A stretch of 15,623 nt of DNA from Actinomycetota bacterium (GTDB taxonomy: Bacteria > Actinomycetota > Actinomycetes > Acidothermales > Acidothermaceae): contig PLCK01000101.1 of NCBI GenBank assembly GCA_003134755.1, forward strand, positions 5,015-20,637, in the 5' to 3' direction. The number at the start of each line of letters is the position of its first letter. The stretch's first letter is position 1. Position numbers and translations under genes: made by a program. Of the stretch, positions 1-7,663 are shown in pieces. Under the pieces are notes generated by a model. That model was not told the DNA's origin. It saw nothing but the letters and a program-made list of their open reading frames with translations, and searched no databases.

Positions 1-542
1 TCGTCGGCGTAGATGTTGCCGACGCCCGAAATCAAGGTCTGGTCGAGCAGTGCGCGTTTGAGGCCGGTATGACGCCGTCGCAATGCGTTGTGAACAGCCT
101 CGTCGTCGAAGGCGCTCTCGAGAATGTCGGGTGCGATGTGCGCGATCTCGGCTGGCAGGGTCGCGCCGCCCGGCGAGACCGACAGCCCGCCGAAGGTGCG
201 CTGGTCGACAAAGCGCAATTGCGCCCCGTCGGCGGCGAACGAGAACGAGACCCGCAGATGCGGGCCGGCTGGCTCCGATGCGTCTCGCAGCAGGAACTGG
301 CCGCTCATGCCCAGATGCGCGAGCACCGCGTCACCTGAGTCCAGGGGCAACCACAGGTACTTGCCGCGACGGCGGACGTCGACGATGCGGCGTCCGATCA
401 AGGCGGCCGTGAAGTCGGCTGCGCCCGGCAGATGCCGCCTGATCGCGCGCGGGTGATGTACCTCGACGGCCGCGATCGTGCGCCCCACGACCTGCTGGGC
501 AAGGCCACGGCGAACGGTCTCGACCTCGGGCAGCTCGGGCAC
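1..542 (-). CDS. mutM: Formamidopyrimidine-DNA glycosylase (Fpg/MutM), partial, C-terminus beyond left edge
   Basis: Bifunctional base-excision repair enzyme that removes oxidised purines such as 8-oxoguanine and nicks the abasic site. The GTG at 542 is chosen because the next residues are PELPEVE: in this family the proline exposed after Met removal is the catalytic nucleophile and the following Glu is also essential. Lys61 in RRGKYLW matches the conserved beta-hairpin lysine, and the LGMSGQF segment (77-83) carries the Met that fills the void left by the flipped base. The visible part ends in GVGNIYADE, the helix-two-turn-helix DNA-binding motif. About 180 residues are visible against a usual 270-290, so the C-terminal zinc finger lies outside the window. 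The start is 5 bases downstream of the rnc stop, indicating co-transcription with rnc. Confidence 0.96.
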   Translation of the reverse strand, partial: MPELPEVETVRRGLAQQVVGRTIAAVEVHHPRAIRRHLPGAADFTAALIGRRIVDVRRRGKYLWLPLDSGDAVLAHLGMSGQFLLRDASEPAGPHLRVSFSFAADGAQLRFVDQRTFGGLSVSPGGATLPAEIAHIAPDILESAFDDEAVHNALRRRHTGLKRALLDQTLISGVGNIYAD

Positions 543-547
543 GAAGG

Positions 548-1342
548 TCAGTCGGCAGCCGAGGCGGCGCCGCCGAGGTGGCTGACGCCGGAACCGCCAG
601 TCGAAGGTTCGGTCTCGAGCGAACCCTCAGCTATGGTCAGCTTCGCCTCCGCAGCCTGCCTGATCGCATTCCAGGCCTCTTCGGCCGCTTGTTGCTCGGC
701 TTCCTTCTTGCTGCGGCCCGACCCGGTGCCGAATACCGCGCCACCGAGTTTTACGCCCGCGACGAACATCTTCTCGTGGTCGGGCCCGCTCTCGGACACC
801 TCGTAATAGGGGACGCCGAGAAGCTGCGCGGCTGTCAGTTCCTGCAGCGACGTCTTCCAGTCGAGGCCGGCGCCGAGCCTGGCCGCCTCGCGGATGAGGT
901 CGTCGAAGAGCCGGTGCACCAGCGCAGTTGCCGCCTCGAGGCCGCGGTCGACGTAGACGGCGCCGATGAACGCTTCAAGGCCGTCGGCGAGAATTGAGGA
1001 CTTATCGCGGCCCCCGGTCGATTCTTCTCCGCGGCCGAGCAACAGATAGTCGCCGAGCCCGACGGCACGGCTCACGTCGGCGAGTGCGCGCATGTTGACC
1101 ACAGCGGCCCGCAGCTTGGCCAGTTGGCCCTCGGCCAGATCGGGATATGCCCGGTACAGGGTCTCGGTGACGATGACGCCAAGCACCGAATCGCCGAGAA
1201 ACTCGAGCCGCTCGTTGGTGGGCAGCCCGCCGTTTTCGTAGGCGAACGAACGATGCGTCAAGGCACGTTCGAGCAACTCGTGGTCGAGGGTGACCCCGGC
1301 AATGCGCTCGAGCTGTTCGAGGGGACCGCCGTTGTCGGTCAT
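548..1342 (-). CDS. rnc: Ribonuclease III
   Basis: Double-strand-specific endoribonuclease that processes rRNA precursors and structured mRNAs. The 264-residue protein has the usual two domains. The catalytic RNase III domain (about 8-155) contains the signature NERLEFLGDSVLG at 43-55, with Glu44, Glu47 and Asp51, then Glu71 in EGQLAKLRA, and Asp120/Glu123 in SSILADGLEAFIGA. These match the metal-binding acids of the family. The double-stranded-RNA-binding domain (about 160-230) has GLDWKTSLQELT and ends in the basic helix GRSKKEAEQQAA. A Gly/Ser/Ala-rich tail of about 30 residues follows. The ATG at 1342 directly follows a GGAG that forms one arm of a short hairpin (1343-1358), so translation may depend on RNA folding. 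It lies between rpmF and mutM, the usual actinobacterial order. Confidence 0.97.
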   Translation of the reverse strand: MTDNGGPLEQLERIAGVTLDHELLERALTHRSFAYENGGLPTNERLEFLGDSVLGVIVTETLYRAYPDLAEGQLAKLRAAVVNMRALADVSRAVGLGDYLLLGRGEESTGGRDKSSILADGLEAFIGAVYVDRGLEAATALVHRLFDDLIREAARLGAGLDWKTSLQELTAAQLLGVPYYEVSESGPDHEKMFVAGVKLGGAVFGTGSGRSKKEAEQQAAEEAWNAIRQAAEAKLTIAEGSLETEPSTGGSGVSHLGGAASAAD

Positions 1343-1358
1343 CTCCGCCCAAGCGGAG
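1343..1358 (-). promoter_or_regulatory. RNA hairpin abutting the rnc start codon
   Basis: The mRNA-sense strand reads CTCCGC-TTGG-GCGGAG immediately before ATG: a perfect 6-bp GC-rich stem with a 4-base loop. The 3' arm contains the only Shine-Dalgarno-like GGAG near the start, so the stem could mask it. RNase III is known to control its own mRNA in several bacteria by cleaving leader structures. Whether this short stem is such a site is inference. Confidence 0.4.
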
Positions 1359-1376
1359 GAGTCGACATGGTCGAGA

Positions 1377-1556
1377 TCAGCCGGAGACGACGGTGCGCCG
1401 GTTGTAGGTGCCGCAGGTGGGGCACGCGACGTGCGGAAGCTTCGGCTCGCGGCACGCCGGGTTGTTGCAACGAACCAACGTCGGGGCAGTGGTCTTCCAC
1501 TGCGAACGGCGGCTTCGCGTATTGCTGCGCGACATTCTCCGCTTCGGTACCGGCAC
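1377..1556 (-). CDS. rpmF: 50S ribosomal protein L32 (zinc-ribbon form)
   Basis: Small protein of the large ribosomal subunit, 59 residues from a GTG at 1556. The N-terminus MPVPKRRMSRSNTRSRR is the family signature. Four cysteines (Cys30, Cys35, Cys45, Cys48) form a zinc ribbon, so this is the zinc-binding C+ type rather than the zinc-independent paralogue some actinomycetes induce under zinc starvation. AGGAGA lies 7 bases before the GTG. The DUF177 gene stops only 2 bases upstream, and the DUF177-rpmF pair is conserved across bacteria. The longer open frame that runs on upstream of the GTG is a shadow of DUF177. Confidence 0.97.
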   Translation of the reverse strand: MPVPKRRMSRSNTRSRRSQWKTTAPTLVRCNNPACREPKLPHVACPTCGTYNRRTVVSG

Positions 1557-1558
1557 GG

Positions 1559-2203
1559 CTATCTCTCCTGGTCCTCGGTGCTGCGTTGGCCTTCGACGGC
1601 ATTTCCCAGCAGGGATTTGCGGCCATCTTCGATGGTGCCGATCGCTCGCAGGGCGGCCCAACGCGGGTCGACCTCGTCGTGCCCATGGCCGGGTTCGACG
1701 TCCTCGAGCCTGGCCCCGCACGCAGGGCACAAGCCAAGGCAATCCTCCCGGCACACCGGCGCGAGCGGCAGCGCGAGCACCACCGCATCACGTAACGCCG
1801 GCTCCAGATCGACGTAGTCATCGACCAGTTGCCCGATTTCGTCGTCCTCGTCGTCCGCGTCGACCACGTTGCCGGGGTAGACGTAGAGCTGCTGGATGTC
1901 GACCTCGAGCTCGGAGGTCAACGGGTCCAGGCAACGCGCGCACTCACCGGCCAACGTGACCCGGGTCGTACCGGAGACCAAGACGCCCTCGCTCACCGAC
2001 TCGAGTCGCAGGTCGAGAACGAGGTCGCTACCTGGAACCACGCCGAGCAGTACGCCGCGAAGATCCGCAGGTGCCGGAACGGTGCGGGCGACCGAACGCA
2101 TCGATCCCGGTCGCCTCGGCAGGTCGCGGGTGTCCACGACGAGCGGGGCTCGGGGGTCGAGACGGGTCAGGGTCCCCTGCTCCCTTCGGGCACGACGAAT
2201 CAC
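1559..2203 (-). CDS. DUF177 / YceD family protein (23S rRNA accumulation factor family)
   Basis: Member of the YceD/DUF177 family, encoded beside rpmF in most bacteria and linked to 23S rRNA accumulation or large-subunit assembly. The protein is 214 residues from a GTG at 2203. Recognisable segments are LVVDTRDLPRRPGSMR near the N-terminus, SVSEGVLVSG, the GECARCLDPL pair (Cys88, Cys91), a long acidic stretch at about 115-135, and the C-terminal cluster CREDCLGLCPACG (Cys151, 155, 159, 162), which probably binds zinc with the first pair. The PGHGHDEVDPRWAAL ending is typical of actinobacterial homologues. The start is uncertain because no good ribosome-binding site precedes 2203. The residues after Pro20 are clearly family sequence, so a slightly later start is possible. 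Confidence 0.9.
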   Translation of the reverse strand: MIRRARREQGTLTRLDPRAPLVVDTRDLPRRPGSMRSVARTVPAPADLRGVLLGVVPGSDLVLDLRLESVSEGVLVSGTTRVTLAGECARCLDPLTSELEVDIQQLYVYPGNVVDADDEDDEIGQLVDDYVDLEPALRDAVVLALPLAPVCREDCLGLCPACGARLEDVEPGHGHDEVDPRWAALRAIGTIEDGRKSLLGNAVEGQRSTEDQER

Positions 2204-2307
2204 GTCGGACTAATCGGTTGAGTGCTTCCAAGACGAAACCGTCCATGAGAATACCGCGCGGGCGCGATCAACGCGATTCGAGCCCGCCGAGCCGAAGAAC
2301 TGGCGCG

Positions 2308-2805
2308 TCAGGCGCCCGGGAGCGGCGCGTCGTCGTGGACCTCGGACAGCTGCTCCATCTCGTGGCGGCCCTGGAGCTTTTCGCGCCCGCGCAGCACAGC
2401 CGTGAGGGTCTTGTTGAGCACGATCTCGAAGTTCGCCAACTTTGTGTCGACGTAGTCGTCGACCTCCTGTCGCATCTGCCGGGCCTCGCTGTCGGCGCCC
2501 TGGCGAACCCGATCGGACTCCGCGACAGCCTCGCGATGCACCTCGGTCTCGGCGATCAGACGCTCGCGCTCGGCATGGGCGGCCGCGATGATCTCCTCGG
2601 CCTCGCGGCGTCCGGCCTCGACGACTTCATCCCGCTCGTGCAGCAACGACTCCGCCCGCTGCACCTCGGCCGGGATCAGGTCGCGCACCTCGTCGAGCAT
2701 GGCGAGCAGTTGGCTGCGGTTGACGATGCAAGACGCCGACATCGGCATCGCCCTGGCCGTCTCGATCTGGACGACGATCTCGTCGATCTTGTCCTTGAGT
2801 TCCAC
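2308..2805 (-). CDS. SepIVA-like (DivIVA-like) coiled-coil septation protein
   Basis: 165-residue coiled-coil protein related to the actinobacterial septum protein SepIVA of mycobacteria. Both conserved ends are present: an N-terminal globular block with ETARAMPMSASCIVNRSQLL followed by a DEVRDLIP helix, and a C-terminal block YVDTKLANFEIVLNKTL followed by VLRGREKLQ. Between them (about 46-120) is a charged, Glu/Arg/Ala-rich heptad helix. The mycobacterial protein as I recall it is about 240-250 residues, so this version has a shorter coil. There is no signal peptide or membrane segment, so it should be cytoplasmic, perhaps at the membrane or septum. The GTG start at 2805 has GGAGAG about 10 bases upstream. 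It sits between coaD and DUF177, matching the usual order. Family assignment is firm; the exact role here is inferred. Confidence 0.85.
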   Translation of the reverse strand: MELKDKIDEIVVQIETARAMPMSASCIVNRSQLLAMLDEVRDLIPAEVQRAESLLHERDEVVEAGRREAEEIIAAAHAERERLIAETEVHREAVAESDRVRQGADSEARQMRQEVDDYVDTKLANFEIVLNKTLTAVLRGREKLQGRHEMEQLSEVHDDAPLPGA

Positions 2806-2853
2806 GGTGCGCGTCTCTCCAGCGGGGTTTGGGGTAGTTCGCGGGTGGCCGCG

Positions 2854-3339
2854 CTACTCGGCGGGGCGCTCGAGTCGCTGCGTGAGCCGCTTCAGCACGA
2901 TCTCCGGAATCAGGCCGGAGACATCCCCACCGTACGTCGCGACTTCCTTGACCAGGCTCGACGAAAGGAAACTGTAGAGCGGATTGGTCGAGAGGAAGAG
3001 CGTCTCGACCCCGGCCAAGCTGTGATTCATCTGGGCCATCTGAAGCTCGTAGTCGAAGTCGCTCACCGCCCGCAGGCCCTTCACGATCACCGGGATCCCG
3101 CGGGCCGCCGCGAAGTCGACGAGCAAGCCGTCGAACGACTCGACGATGACGTTCCCATACCCGGCGGTGGTCTCGCGGACCATGTCGATCCGCTCGTCGA
3201 GGGTGAACAGCCCGTTCTTCGTCTTGTTCACCAAGACGCCGACGGTCACCTCGTCGTACAACTTCGAGGCCCTCGCGATGATGTCGAGATGCCCGTTGGT
3301 CACCGGGTCGAAGGAGCCGGGACAGACCGCCTTGTGCAC
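2854..3339 (-). CDS. coaD: Phosphopantetheine adenylyltransferase (PPAT)
   Basis: Catalyses the fourth step of coenzyme A synthesis, transferring AMP from ATP to 4'-phosphopantetheine. The protein is 161 residues, the usual size for the hexameric bacterial enzyme. It has the nucleotidyltransferase motif GSFDPVTNGH at 8-17 (the T/HxGH signature), the substrate-binding GLRAVSDFDYE at 88-98, and the second nucleotide-binding motif FLSSSLVKEVA at 124-134. The GTG at 3339 is preceded by GAGGAGG with good spacing. It follows rsmD with a gap of about 30 bases; coaD-rsmD pairs are widespread in bacteria. Confidence 0.97.
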   Translation of the reverse strand: MHKAVCPGSFDPVTNGHLDIIARASKLYDEVTVGVLVNKTKNGLFTLDERIDMVRETTAGYGNVIVESFDGLLVDFAAARGIPVIVKGLRAVSDFDYELQMAQMNHSLAGVETLFLSTNPLYSFLSSSLVKEVATYGGDVSGLIPEIVLKRLTQRLERPAE

Positions 3340-3370
3340 TCGTGAGCCTCCTCAGCCGGGCGCGAACGTA

Positions 3371-3973
3371 TCAGAGCGACGCGGCCTCGTACCTGCCGTA
3401 GTGCAGAGTCGCGTCGCCGTACTTTCGATCATGCAGCGCGCGATAGCCGAGCGGCCACGTCCAGAGCCCGCGAGTCGGCCGCTCGACCACGACGACCGCG
3501 CCGTCGCGCGGCACGCCGCGCTGCGCAAGTGTCGCCAGCACCCCCGCGAGCTGCACCGTCGGCAGGTCGTAGGGCGGGTCAGCGAAGACAACATCGAAGC
3601 TGGACGGCGCGAGGTCGGCCGCCGCCCGTTCGGCCCGCGCCGCCACGACGTCGATCTTGCCGGCCCGCCCGCCGCCACCGCCCGATTCGTCGTGCGACGA
3701 ACGCACGCTGACGACATTCGCCCGCAGTGCCTTGACCGCGACCGCAGCCGACTCGACAAGCACTACCCGCGCGGCCCCGCGCGACCACGCCTCGAGCCCG
3801 ACCGCACCGGTACCCGCGTAGAGATCGAGCAGCTGCTTGCCGGCAAGCCCGGACAGTAGCGACTCGAGGCTCGAGAACAGCGCCTCGCGCACCCGGTCGG
3901 ACGTCGGCCGGGTGCCGGAACCCGGTACGACCAGGCGACGGCCACCGGCCTGGCCGGACACGATGCGCGTCAC
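3371..3973 (-). CDS. rsmD: 16S rRNA (guanine(966)-N2)-methyltransferase
   Basis: Class I SAM-dependent methyltransferase that modifies G966 of 16S rRNA during small-subunit maturation. The GTG at 3973 gives MTRIVSGQAGGRRL, the normal family N-terminus. It has AGAAGG 6 bases upstream and lies one base after the recG stop. A TTG at 3988 would extend the protein unnecessarily. SAM-binding motif I is LLDLYAGTGAVGLEA (48-62), and the catalytic DPPY is at 132-135, preceded by the hydrophobic strand FDVVFA. Total length is 200 residues, slightly long, owing to a Gly-rich insert around 93-106. No other candidate function fits the recG-rsmD-coaD context. Confidence 0.95.
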   Translation of the reverse strand: MTRIVSGQAGGRRLVVPGSGTRPTSDRVREALFSSLESLLSGLAGKQLLDLYAGTGAVGLEAWSRGAARVVLVESAAVAVKALRANVVSVRSSHDESGGGGGRAGKIDVVAARAERAAADLAPSSFDVVFADPPYDLPTVQLAGVLATLAQRGVPRDGAVVVVERPTRGLWTWPLGYRALHDRKYGDATLHYGRYEAASL

Positions 3974-3974
3974 G

Positions 3975-6164
3975 TCAAGCCTTCTCAAGGAACTCGGCGC
4001 CGTCGCTCGCGAGCAGATCGGCCACCGCCGCCGCCAGTGCAGGGTGTGTCGCCAACTCGGGGTCAGCGTCGACGATCGCGGTCGCCTCGTCGCGTGCGCG
4101 CTCGATGAGCTCGCGATCGCGCACGAGGGACAGCAGTCTCAGGTCACTGCGCCCATGCTGCTGCTGCCCGAGGATCGTGCCTTCGCGGCGCTGCTCGAGA
4201 TCGAGTTCGGACAGCCGGAAGCCGTCGGTGGTGCCCGCCACGGCATCGAGCCGTGCACGCGCCGGGCTGTCGGCCGCCAACTCGGTCACGAGCAGGCACA
4301 GGCTGGCGGCTTCGCCCCGGCCGACCCGGCCACGCAGCTGGTGGAGCTGCGAGACGCCGAACCGCTCGGCGTCCATGATCACCATGGTCGTCGCGTTGGC
4401 AACGTCGACGCCGACCTCTACGACCGTCGTCGCGACGAGCACGTCGATCTCGCCGTCGGCGAACCCGCGCATGGTGGCGTCCTTGGCCTCGCTGGGCATC
4501 CGGCCGTGCAACATCTGGACGCGCAGGCCTCGCAGGTAGTCATCGGTCAATCGCGGCAGCAATTCCAGGACGCCTATCGGCGGTCGCACCACCGGCGCGC
4601 TACCGCCGCTGTCGTGGTCGTCCCGCGGGGCGTCAGGGTCATCGGGGTCGTCAGGTTCGTCGCCGCCGATGCGGGGGCAGACGACGTAGGCCTGGTGTCC
4701 GCCGGCCACTTCGTCGCGAACGCGTTGCCACACCCGGTCGAACCAGCTCGGCTTCTCGGCGACCGGCGCGACGTACGTCACGATTTCCGCGCGGCCCTTA
4801 GGAAGCTCCTCGAGAGTTGAGACCTCGAGGTCGCCGTAGACGGTCATCGCGACGGTCCGCGGGATCGGGGTGGCGGTCATGACCAGGACGTGCGGACGCC
4901 GGTCGTCGCGCGCTTTCGCCCGCAGGGCATCACGCTGCTCGACGCCGAACTTGTGCTGCTCGTCGACGACGACGAGGCCGAGGTCGGCGAACTGCACCTT
5001 CTCTTCGAGCAGGGCGTGCGTGCCGACGACGATCCCTGCCGCGCCGGAGGCAGCGTCGAGCAACGCGCTGCGCCGCGCTGCCTGCCCCATGGATCCGGTC
5101 AAGAGGGTCACGGTCGTGGCGTGATCGGCACCGCCCAGCTGCCCGCGCAAGGCGAGGTCGCCGAGCATCACGGTGATCGAGCGGAAATGCTGCTGCGCGA
5201 GCACCTCGGTGGGTGCCAGCAAGGCCGATTGGCCGCCCGCGTCGGCGACCGCAAGCATGGCGCGGACGGCGACGACCGTCTTGCCTGATCCGACCTCGCC
5301 CTGCAACAAGCGGTGCATCGGGTGGTCGGCACTGATCTCGTCGGCGATCGTCAAGCCGATCCGGCGTTGGCCGTCCGTGAGTTCGAACGGCAACCGGGCG
5401 TCGAAGTCATCGAGCAGCCCACCCGCGACCGGACGCCGCGCGGTGGCCGGCAGACCAGCCGATGCGGCCCGGCGACGCGCCATCACGACCTGCAGGACGA
5501 ACGCCTCGTCCCAAGCCAGCCGCGCCCTCGCCTTATCGCGTTCGGCGAACGTCTTCGGACGGTGGATCCCCTCGAGAGCGGCGCGAAGGCCGATGAGCTC
5601 GAGCCGGGTCGCCAGCTCCGTAGGCAGTGGATCGTCGTCGAGATCGAGCATGTCGAGGGCCATCCGGACACACCGCTGGATCAAGAACGTGTTCGCCTTC
5701 GCGGTCGCCGGATACACCGGCAGGATCGCGCCGGCGAACTCGGCATCGAACACGCCGAGTTCGTCGTCGACGAGTTGCACCTCGGGATTCGTGAGTTGGC
5801 GCTTTCCGCGGAAGTCTTCAACCTTTCCGGCGAAGAAGGCCTTGCGTCCCACCCTGAGTTGCTTTTCCTGCCACGGTTGGTTGAAGAACGTCAGCGTCAT
5901 CGACCGGGTGCCGTCGGACACCGTCACGTCGGCCTTCCGCAACTTCGGTCGGATCGGCCGCGCACTGACCTTCGTGACCTCCGCGAACACGGTGGCGTAC
6001 TCGCCCACTTGCAGGTCGCGTAGATCGGTCAACTCGCCGCGCTGCACGTAGCGGCGCGGATAGTGCCGCAGCAAGTCGCCGACGGTGTCGAGATCGAGGG
6101 AGTCGGCAAGCACTTTCGCGCTCTTGCCGACGATGTCTTTGAGCGGCGTCTCGAGACCAGCCAT
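3975..6164 (-). CDS. recG: ATP-dependent DNA helicase RecG
   Basis: Superfamily 2 helicase that remodels stalled replication forks and recombination junctions. The N-terminal third is the OB-fold wedge region, including ETPLKDIVGKSAKVLADS near the start and the SARPIRPKLRKADVTVSDGT segment. The helicase core follows (residue numbers counted from the GTG at 6167): Walker A GEVGSGKT at 290-297, DEQH box at 402-405, motif III TATPIPRT at 431-438 and motif VI QLHQLRGRVGR at 607-617. The C-terminal FGVSQLHQLRGRVGRGEA and EQRREGTILGQQQHGRSDLRLLS are RecG-typical. Total is about 730 residues, normal for actinobacteria. Start: GTG at 6167 and ATG at 6164 both overlap the TGA of the upstream gene. I prefer the ATG because CGGAG is better spaced for it. 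An acidic insert occupies about 502-520. Confidence 0.97.
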   Translation of the reverse strand: MAGLETPLKDIVGKSAKVLADSLDLDTVGDLLRHYPRRYVQRGELTDLRDLQVGEYATVFAEVTKVSARPIRPKLRKADVTVSDGTRSMTLTFFNQPWQEKQLRVGRKAFFAGKVEDFRGKRQLTNPEVQLVDDELGVFDAEFAGAILPVYPATAKANTFLIQRCVRMALDMLDLDDDPLPTELATRLELIGLRAALEGIHRPKTFAERDKARARLAWDEAFVLQVVMARRRAASAGLPATARRPVAGGLLDDFDARLPFELTDGQRRIGLTIADEISADHPMHRLLQGEVGSGKTVVAVRAMLAVADAGGQSALLAPTEVLAQQHFRSITVMLGDLALRGQLGGADHATTVTLLTGSMGQAARRSALLDAASGAAGIVVGTHALLEEKVQFADLGLVVVDEQHKFGVEQRDALRAKARDDRRPHVLVMTATPIPRTVAMTVYGDLEVSTLEELPKGRAEIVTYVAPVAEKPSWFDRVWQRVRDEVAGGHQAYVVCPRIGGDEPDDPDDPDAPRDDHDSGGSAPVVRPPIGVLELLPRLTDDYLRGLRVQMLHGRMPSEAKDATMRGFADGEIDVLVATTVVEVGVDVANATTMVIMDAERFGVSQLHQLRGRVGRGEAASLCLLVTELAADSPARARLDAVAGTTDGFRLSELDLEQRREGTILGQQQHGRSDLRLLSLVRDRELIERARDEATAIVDADPELATHPALAAAVADLLASDGAEFLEKA

Positions 6165-7663
6165 CACTCGACTCCGAGCCAGACAACCGAGCCGAGCGCG
6201 TCGACGGTCAGCAGGTTGACGTCGACATCGGGGCGGTCGACGGCCAACTGATCCGCGACACGGGCGCCGACGTAGGCGTCCGAAACTATGGTGACAAGTT
6301 CGCCACCACCGACCAGCAACCGCGTGGTTTCCTGGACCGCGCCGGCGACCAGGTCGTCGGGCGTGGGCGCGGTCACCGACGATGCCCGCGTGGATTCCGC
6401 AGCGCGGGACATCGCCGCGATGTCGTCTGCGATGGGGCGGTGGGCGTCGTGAACAGCGACGGCGGACAGCAGGCCCATCGGCGACTCGATTATGACGTGC
6501 GAGAACTCAACTGGCGCGATCACGTGGCGCGCCGCACCGGCCGCGCGCACCTGGTCTTCGAGATCGGCCGACGCTTCGACGAGCACCGCCAGCTCCGAAC
6601 CGTCGAGAGCCGCGAACGCCTCCGCCACGGAAGTGGCATTCACCGCCTCGACGACGTGCACACCCCCACGGGACAGCAGACCGCGCAGCGCGAGACCGGG
6701 CGAGCCAAGCGCAAGCACCGCAACGAGGCGTCGCTCGGCGCGCTGCTCGGCGTCCGCGCCATCGTCAATACCGATCGCGGTCGTGCGGACGTCGTGGGGA
6801 CGCCCGACAGCGACACCCGCCGCGAGTGCGGCCTCGGGCTCGTCGGTGTGGACGTGCACGTTCCACAACCCGTCGCCGCCGGACACGACCACAGCCTCGC
6901 CGATTCCGTCGAGCGCGACCCGTAACGCCGGAATGCGCTCGTCGTCGGCGTCGATCAGGAACATCACCTCGTACGCGGGCGACGTCGCCCCGACATCGTG
7001 CGGGCCGATGATCGGCACCGCGATCACCGGCTCGGGCAGCACGAACTCGCGGTCGTCGACAACAGCCTCGAGGACGTCGAGCAGGACGACGATGCCCTTG
7101 CCGCCAGCATCGACCACACCTGCGCGACCGAGGACGTCGAGTTGGGTCGGCGTCCGGTCCAGAGCCTCGCGGGCGGCGGCGCAGGCGATCGTGACAACCG
7201 CAACGAGATCGTCGGAGCCGTCAGCTCTGGCCGCCTCCGCCGCGGCCCTGGCGACCGTGAGCATGGTGCCCTCGACCGGCTGCGACACCGCCGCGTAAGC
7301 GAGCTCGACCGCTCGTTCGAACGCGCGGGTCAGAGCACGACCGCGAGGCGGAAGCTGCTCGGCGGCCAGCACCTCGGCGACGCCGCGCAGTAGCTGGCTC
7401 AAGATCACCCCGGAGCTGCCCCGAGCGCCGAGCAGGCTCAGCCGAGCGATCTCGGTCGCAGCCTCGGCCAGATCGAGCCGGGCTATCACTTCATCGGCCG
7501 CCGCGGCCGCACTCGCGAGCGTGAGATAGAGGTTGGTGCCGGTGTCGGCGTCGGCCACCGGGAAGACGTTGAGCGAGTTGATCTCCGCTCTACTGGCCTC
7601 GAGCGCGCTCAGCCCAGCCCGATACCAGCGGCGAACCGCATCGGCATCGAGTGCGTCGAGCAC
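6164..7663 (-). CDS. DAK2 / YloV (FakA-like) kinase-domain protein
   Basis: 499-residue protein of the DegV-associated DAK2 family, whose best known members (FakA) phosphorylate fatty acids bound to a FakB/DegV partner. The N-terminal DhaL-like ATP-binding domain (about 10-205) shows EINSLNVFPVADADTGTN with Mg-binding Asp38 and Asp40, LGARGSSGVILSQLLRG at 78-94, QPVEGTMLTV and DAGGKGIVVLLD. The C-terminal part contains the WNVHVHTDEPEAAL segment typical of the FakA-like family, so it is not a glycerone kinase subunit. The usual PVPDGDTGTN is PVADADTGTN here. The GTG at 7663 has GGAGGG 8 bases upstream. The gene overlaps recG by 1-4 bases, the standard actinobacterial pairing. No FakB/DegV gene is in the window. 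Confidence 0.9.
   Translation of the reverse strand: MLDALDADAVRRWYRAGLSALEASRAEINSLNVFPVADADTGTNLYLTLASAAAAADEVIARLDLAEAATEIARLSLLGARGSSGVILSQLLRGVAEVLAAEQLPPRGRALTRAFERAVELAYAAVSQPVEGTMLTVARAAAEAARADGSDDLVAVVTIACAAAREALDRTPTQLDVLGRAGVVDAGGKGIVVLLDVLEAVVDDREFVLPEPVIAVPIIGPHDVGATSPAYEVMFLIDADDERIPALRVALDGIGEAVVVSGGDGLWNVHVHTDEPEAALAAGVAVGRPHDVRTTAIGIDDGADAEQRAERRLVAVLALGSPGLALRGLLSRGGVHVVEAVNATSVAEAFAALDGSELAVLVEASADLEDQVRAAGAARHVIAPVEFSHVIIESPMGLLSAVAVHDAHRPIADDIAAMSRAAESTRASSVTAPTPDDLVAGAVQETTRLLVGGGELVTIVSDAYVGARVADQLAVDRPDVDVNLLTVDALGSVVWLGVE

Noticed and set aside
2028..2246. Possible upstream gene or frameshifted start of DUF177, beginning MDGFVLEALNRLV
   Set aside because: The first residues look plausible, but the frame becomes a Pro/Arg-rich shadow of DUF177. 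A TATTCT just upstream (2253-2248) could be a -10 for the DUF177 operon, but no -35 lies at a proper distance.
2071..3345. 424-residue open frame on the plus strand
   Set aside because: It lies antisense to the well-supported SepIVA-like and coaD genes. High GC leaves long open antisense frames, and the translation is Arg/His/Leu-rich without motifs.
3837..4820. 327-residue plus-strand frame
   Set aside because: Antisense to recG and the rsmD 5' end, with no recognisable domain.
5173..6051. 292-residue plus-strand frame
   Set aside because: Ser/Arg-rich antisense shadow of recG.
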